Positions 5,115-7,882 of a stretch of 7,882 nucleotides of DNA are shown piece after piece (positions within the stretch are counted from its first letter, which is position 1; the number at the start of each line of letters is the position of its first letter). Source of the stretch: JBBQKF01 sp038326615 (lineage in GTDB: Bacteria; Bacillota; Clostridia; Saccharofermentanales; UBA5734); contig JBBQKF010000116.1 in the NCBI GenBank assembly GCA_038326615.1, forward strand, positions 1 through 7,882. Reading direction: 5' to 3'. The translations under genes were made by a program, and so were the position numbers. A model generated the notes under the pieces. That model was not told the DNA's origin. It searched no databases and worked only from the letters and a program-made list of their open reading frames with translations.

Positions 5115-7469
5115 GTGAAAAGGAAAATTAAGTTTATTTTAAGTTTATTTTGTGTCTTAGTTGTATCAACTTTGATGCTTATCAATAGCGGAAATGTTCA
5201 AGCTCTAAACGATGATAAATCTGTAAATAAAATTAAAGAAATATCAGTTGTCATGGATGATAATTACCCACCCTATATTTTCAAAGATTCTAATGGAATA
5301 TATCAAGGAATTCTAGTTGATCAATGGAAACTGTGGGAAGAAAAGACTAAAATCAAAGTTGCAATTGTACCAGAGACTTGGAATAATGCATTAAGTGATA
5401 TGGCACAAGGAAAATATGATGTTATTGATACGCTTTTCTATAACGAGGAGAGAAGCAAAATATATGATTATTCAAAATCTTATACAAAAATAGATGTTCC
5501 AATTTATTTTATAACCAACATAACCGGAATAAATAATGCAGAATCCTTAAAAAGCTTTAATGTTGCTGTCAAATCTGGCGATAGTTGCATAGCTTATCTA
5601 CAGGCAAGAGGCATAAATAACTTTACATTCTACAATAGTTATGAAGAAATTGTACTTGCTGCCAAAGCAAATAAAGTAGCAATTTTTGTGGCAGATGCTC
5701 CGCCTATAAAATACTTTTTATATAAAGATGGAATTCAAGACGAATTTAATTTTTCAAAGCCATTATACACAGGCGAATTTCATAGAGCAGTGAAAAAGGG
5801 AAATAGAGAATTGTTGACGGTTATAGAGAGTGGATTTGCCATGATTTCTTCAAATGAGTACAAAGATATTGATAGAAAATGGCTTGGAACACCAATAAGA
5901 AATACTAAGTATTTTAAAAACATTTTTTATATATTAGGGAGTGTTTTCATATTTGTAATAATTCTCATTATGTGGAATTTTACTCTTAAGCGAAGGGTTA
6001 ATAAAAAGACAGCTGAACTTAAGGCGGCAAATTTGATGTTAGCGGAGAGTGAAGAAAAATACCGTTTTCTTACAGAAAATGCTTCTGATGTAATTTGGAA
6101 ATACAATCTTACTCAAAATAAATTTACATATGTTAGTCCATCGATATTTCATATGCGTGGAGTAACTGCTGAAGAAGGCGTTAATGAAAAGATTGAAGAT
6201 ATAATGACGAAAGATTCTTTAGAAATAGTCAATGGTCTTATTTCAGTTGTTGTTAATGAATTAAAAAATAACCCAGATACTTATATAAATAATGTAGTTG
6301 AAATCCAACAAATATGCAAAGACGGCAGAATTATTTGGGTTGAAATATCGACCAGGATGCATTTTTCAGATAATAAAGAAATAGAAGTTGTTGGAATTAG
6401 CAGAGATATTACTGACCGGAAAAAAGCGAATGAAGAAATTTTATATTTAAGCAATCACGATCAACTAACCAGTCTTTATAATAGAAGGTTTTATGAAGAA
6501 GAATTAATAAAGCTAAACACCGAAGCAAACCTACCTTTAACTATAATAATGGGTGATGTTAATGGATTGAAACTCATTAATGATTCGTTTGGTCATCAAT
6601 TGGGTGATGAACTACTAAGAAAAGTCGCGGAGGTTATAAATAAAGGCTGCAGGCCACAAGATATTATTGCTAGATTAGGTGGAGATGAATTTATAATTTT
6701 GCTTCCAAAAACAGAGGCTTCGACTGCCGAAACAATTATCACAAATATGAAAAAATTGGCTTTAAAAGAAAAGGTAGGCTCAATTGATGTATCAATTTCT
6801 TTTGGATATGACACTAAAGTAGATGTAAATGAAAATATTGATGAAATATTTAAAAATACTGAAGATTATATGTACAGACATAAGCTATCAGAAAGTACAA
6901 GTATGCGAAGCAAGACAATAGATTTAATAATGAACACGCTTTATGAGAAGAATAACCGTGAAATGCTGCATTCAAAAAGAGTAAGTGAATTATGTGAAGC
7001 AATTGCTGAAAAGGTCGGATTTGACAAAGATGGTGCAAACCAAATTCGTTTGGCGGGACTAATGCATGATATTGGGAAAATAGTAATCGATGAAAACATT
7101 CTGAACAAACCGGGCAGACTTAATCATGAAGAGTGGATGGAGATGAAAAGGCATACCGAGATTGGCTTTAGAATCCTGAGTTCCACAAACGAATTTTCGG
7201 AAATTGCAAATTTTGTTCTTGAACACCATGAAAATCTTGATGGATCGGGATATCCAAGGGGGTTAAATGGAAGTGATATTTCATTACAAGGTAAAATAAT
7301 ATGTATTGCCGATGCGTTTGATGCAATGACAAGTTATCGCACTTATGGAACTATTCTAAGTGAAGATGAAGCAGTTAAAGAACTTTTGCAGAATTCAGGG
7401 ACTCAATTTGACCCGGTTCTTGTCAAAATATTTATTGAGGGCGTTTTGGGGAAAAAGATGCCAGTCTAA
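5115..7469 (+). CDS. Membrane sensor with solute-binding, PAS, GGDEF and HD-GYP domains (cyclic di-GMP turnover)
   Basis: A 784-residue bifunctional cyclic di-GMP enzyme. In order: signal peptide/N-terminal membrane segment (1-30, KRKIKF then hydrophobic core, VQA); extracellular SBP_bac_3-like domain (about 42-259, DDNYPPYIF to WLGTPI); transmembrane helix (270-289); short linker helix; PAS/PAC (313-437, ending GISRDITDRKK); GGDEF (about 446-600); HD-GYP (about 612-775). The cyclase site is intact: Asp481, RLGGDEF with GGDEF at 522-526, and inhibitory site RPQD at 513-516. The phosphodiesterase site is also intact: His619, HD at 651-652, HH at 704-705, GYP at 712-714, then DAFDAMTS. An extracellular small molecule, perhaps an amino acid, would thus tune cyclic di-GMP. 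I chose GTG 5115 with AGAGAGG at 5097-5103. The alternative TTG at 5064 has no ribosome binding site and adds 17 residues before the signal peptide. It is a single-gene unit. Confidence 0.93.
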   Translation: MKRKIKFILSLFCVLVVSTLMLINSGNVQALNDDKSVNKIKEISVVMDDNYPPYIFKDSNGIYQGILVDQWKLWEEKTKIKVAIVPETWNNALSDMAQGKYDVIDTLFYNEERSKIYDYSKSYTKIDVPIYFITNITGINNAESLKSFNVAVKSGDSCIAYLQARGINNFTFYNSYEEIVLAAKANKVAIFVADAPPIKYFLYKDGIQDEFNFSKPLYTGEFHRAVKKGNRELLTVIESGFAMISSNEYKDIDRKWLGTPIRNTKYFKNIFYILGSVFIFVIILIMWNFTLKRRVNKKTAELKAANLMLAESEEKYRFLTENASDVIWKYNLTQNKFTYVSPSIFHMRGVTAEEGVNEKIEDIMTKDSLEIVNGLISVVVNELKNNPDTYINNVVEIQQICKDGRIIWVEISTRMHFSDNKEIEVVGISRDITDRKKANEEILYLSNHDQLTSLYNRRFYEEELIKLNTEANLPLTIIMGDVNGLKLINDSFGHQLGDELLRKVAEVINKGCRPQDIIARLGGDEFIILLPKTEASTAETIITNMKKLALKEKVGSIDVSISFGYDTKVDVNENIDEIFKNTEDYMYRHKLSESTSMRSKTIDLIMNTLYEKNNREMLHSKRVSELCEAIAEKVGFDKDGANQIRLAGLMHDIGKIVIDENILNKPGRLNHEEWMEMKRHTEIGFRILSSTNEFSEIANFVLEHHENLDGSGYPRGLNGSDISLQGKIICIADAFDAMTSYRTYGTILSEDEAVKELLQNSGTQFDPVLVKIFIEGVLGKKMPV

Positions 7470-7502
7470 TCTAGCAAACACTGTAGTCGCTCTTATCATT
7501 TT

Positions 7503-7544
7503 GACATGTGAGATTAACTATTCGACATGTAAGCTTAACAATTC
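7503..7544. repeat. 21-bp tandem direct repeat, two copies
   Basis: GACATGTGAGATTAACTATTC (7503-7523) and GACATGTAAGCTTAACAATTC (7524-7544) match at 18 of 21 positions. The period equals two helical turns, so protein bound to both would sit on the same face. Each begins with the ACATGT palindrome. It lies just upstream of the promoter at 7551, and a TTGACA hexamer at 7501-7506 overlaps the first copy. Confidence 0.75.
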
Positions 7545-7550
7545 AAAAAT

Positions 7551-7579
7551 TTGCTATAAATACTTTTATGTGGTATACT
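7551..7579 (+). promoter_or_regulatory. Strong promoter of a short untranslated unit
   Basis: TTGCTA (7551-7556), a 17-nt spacer and TATACT (7574-7579), with the extended -10 TGG (7571-7573). The predicted start is near 7586. No open reading frame with a ribosome binding site follows before the terminator at 7650. Confidence 0.65.
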
Positions 7580-7584
7580 ACCAC
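7570..7584. promoter_or_regulatory. Perfect dyad overlapping the -10 element (candidate operator)
   Basis: GTGGTA-TAC-TACCAC is a perfect 6-bp inverted repeat with a 3-bp centre, lying directly over the -10 hexamer, a classic repressor position. Its form resembles GntR-type operators, but the repressor is not identified. Confidence 0.55.
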
Positions 7585-7585
7585 G

Positions 7586-7685
7586 TGCAAAGATGTTTTT
7601 ACTCTCCAAATACTTTTAATTTGAAATATTACTATTTTAGATATTAGCGCCGGTGACTCAAAACAAATGAGTTGCCGGTTTTTTT
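7586..7685 (+). ncRNA. Candidate small RNA of about 100 nt
   Basis: The stretch runs from a good promoter's predicted start to a strong terminator, with no credible coding sequence inside. The only ATG frame, at 7593, gives 8 codons without a ribosome binding site. The 5' half is unstructured and AT-rich with a CTCTCC patch, able to pair with Shine-Dalgarno-like sequences. The 3' half is the terminator hairpin. It could instead be an attenuated leader for a gene beyond the right edge. Confidence 0.45.
7650..7685 (+). terminator. Rho-independent terminator with a 7-T tail
   Basis: CCGGTGACTCA (7650-7660) pairs with TGAGTTGCCGG (7668-7678) in an 11-bp stem with two wobbles and a 7-nt loop. Seven T follow at 7679-7685. 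It is 180 nt after the GGDEF/HD-GYP stop, and so can end both that transcript and the short unit starting near 7586. The stretch 7686-7810 shows no gene. Confidence 0.88.
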
Positions 7686-7813
7686 CACTTAAATAGCATA
7701 ATCATTGATAATAAATATTCGGTATGGAATCTTTAAGATTGAAAAAGTACAGAGAGTTATAAAAGTGTGTAAAAACATAGAAGCGATAAGAATATAAAGA
7801 TAAAAAATAAATA

Positions 7814-7861
7814 TACCGCAACAAACGCAAAATGTTGCAAATTCGGTAGTGGAATTTGCGA
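7814..7861 (+). other. Overlapping, mutually exclusive hairpins at the right edge
   Basis: Hairpin 1 stacks TACCG (7814-7818)/CGGTA (7844-7848) on CAACA (7819-7823)/TGTTG (7833-7837), with a 6-nt bulge. Hairpin 2 pairs TTGCAAATTC (7835-7844) with GAATTTGCGA (7852-7861), including one wobble, and is followed by TTTT at 7863-7866. They share 7835-7844, so only one can form. This could be an attenuator, a regulator-bound DNA site or a weak terminator; no gene is visible here. Confidence 0.4.
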
Positions 7862-7882
7862 ATTTTAAGAAAAAACTAAAAA

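Noticed and set aside
4871..5185. Minus-strand frame of 104 codons overlapping the sensor gene start
   Set aside because: It has no ribosome binding site and no recognisable domain, and crosses a plus-strand promoter, leader and signal peptide.
7360..7647. Plus-strand frame of 95 codons at the end of the sensor gene
   Set aside because: It starts inside the HD-GYP domain in another frame, lacks a ribosome binding site and runs through the promoter and repeats.

Overview
The window is low-GC DNA with strong AGGAGG-type ribosome binding sites, hairpin-plus-T-run terminators and many extended -10 promoters. Together with the protein families present (triple-tyrosine repeat surface protein, BlaI-type repressor, PAS-GGDEF-HD-GYP sensor), this points to a Clostridium-like member of the Firmicutes (class Clostridia). 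The species cannot be named from the sequence.

Layout. (1) 3-965, +: C-terminal part of a large secreted or surface protein built of triple-tyrosine-like modules, ended by a hairpin terminator at 1020-1056. (2) 1320-3078, +: a two-gene ABC-2 exporter operon (DrrA-type ATPase plus permease), preceded by a near-perfect duplication of its own translation-initiation region and followed by a bidirectional terminator at 3114-3153. (3) 3161-3350: a non-coding array of six degenerate ATTCTAATnnTTCAT repeats. (4) 3414-3977, -: a lipoprotein made almost entirely of Thr/Pro/Asn/Ser repeats. (5) 4174-4248: a possible scrap of a PAS domain. (6) 4330-4692, +: an orphan BlaI/MecI-type repressor whose promoter overlaps a BlaI-like operator, suggesting autoregulation. 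(7) 4693-4950: non-coding, with a long-range inverted repeat and a terminator. (8) 5115-7469, +: a 784-residue transmembrane sensor with a periplasmic solute-binding-like domain, PAS, intact GGDEF and intact HD-GYP, so potentially able both to make and to break cyclic di-GMP. (9) 7470-7882: no protein gene, but a 21-bp tandem repeat, a strong promoter overlapped by a perfect dyad, a terminator about 100 nt downstream (candidate small RNA) and a switch-like pair of hairpins at the right edge.

The genes do not form one pathway; this looks like a patchwork of single-gene units and one exporter operon. The best candidate for something undescribed is the 7500-7685 cassette. It carries an apparent repressor-controlled promoter for a short RNA, and it shares its -10 and start-site sequence (GTGGTATA, then GTGCAAAGAT) with the promoter of the neighbouring cyclic di-GMP enzyme. 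The two may therefore be co-controlled. All regulatory statements are inferred from sequence alone.
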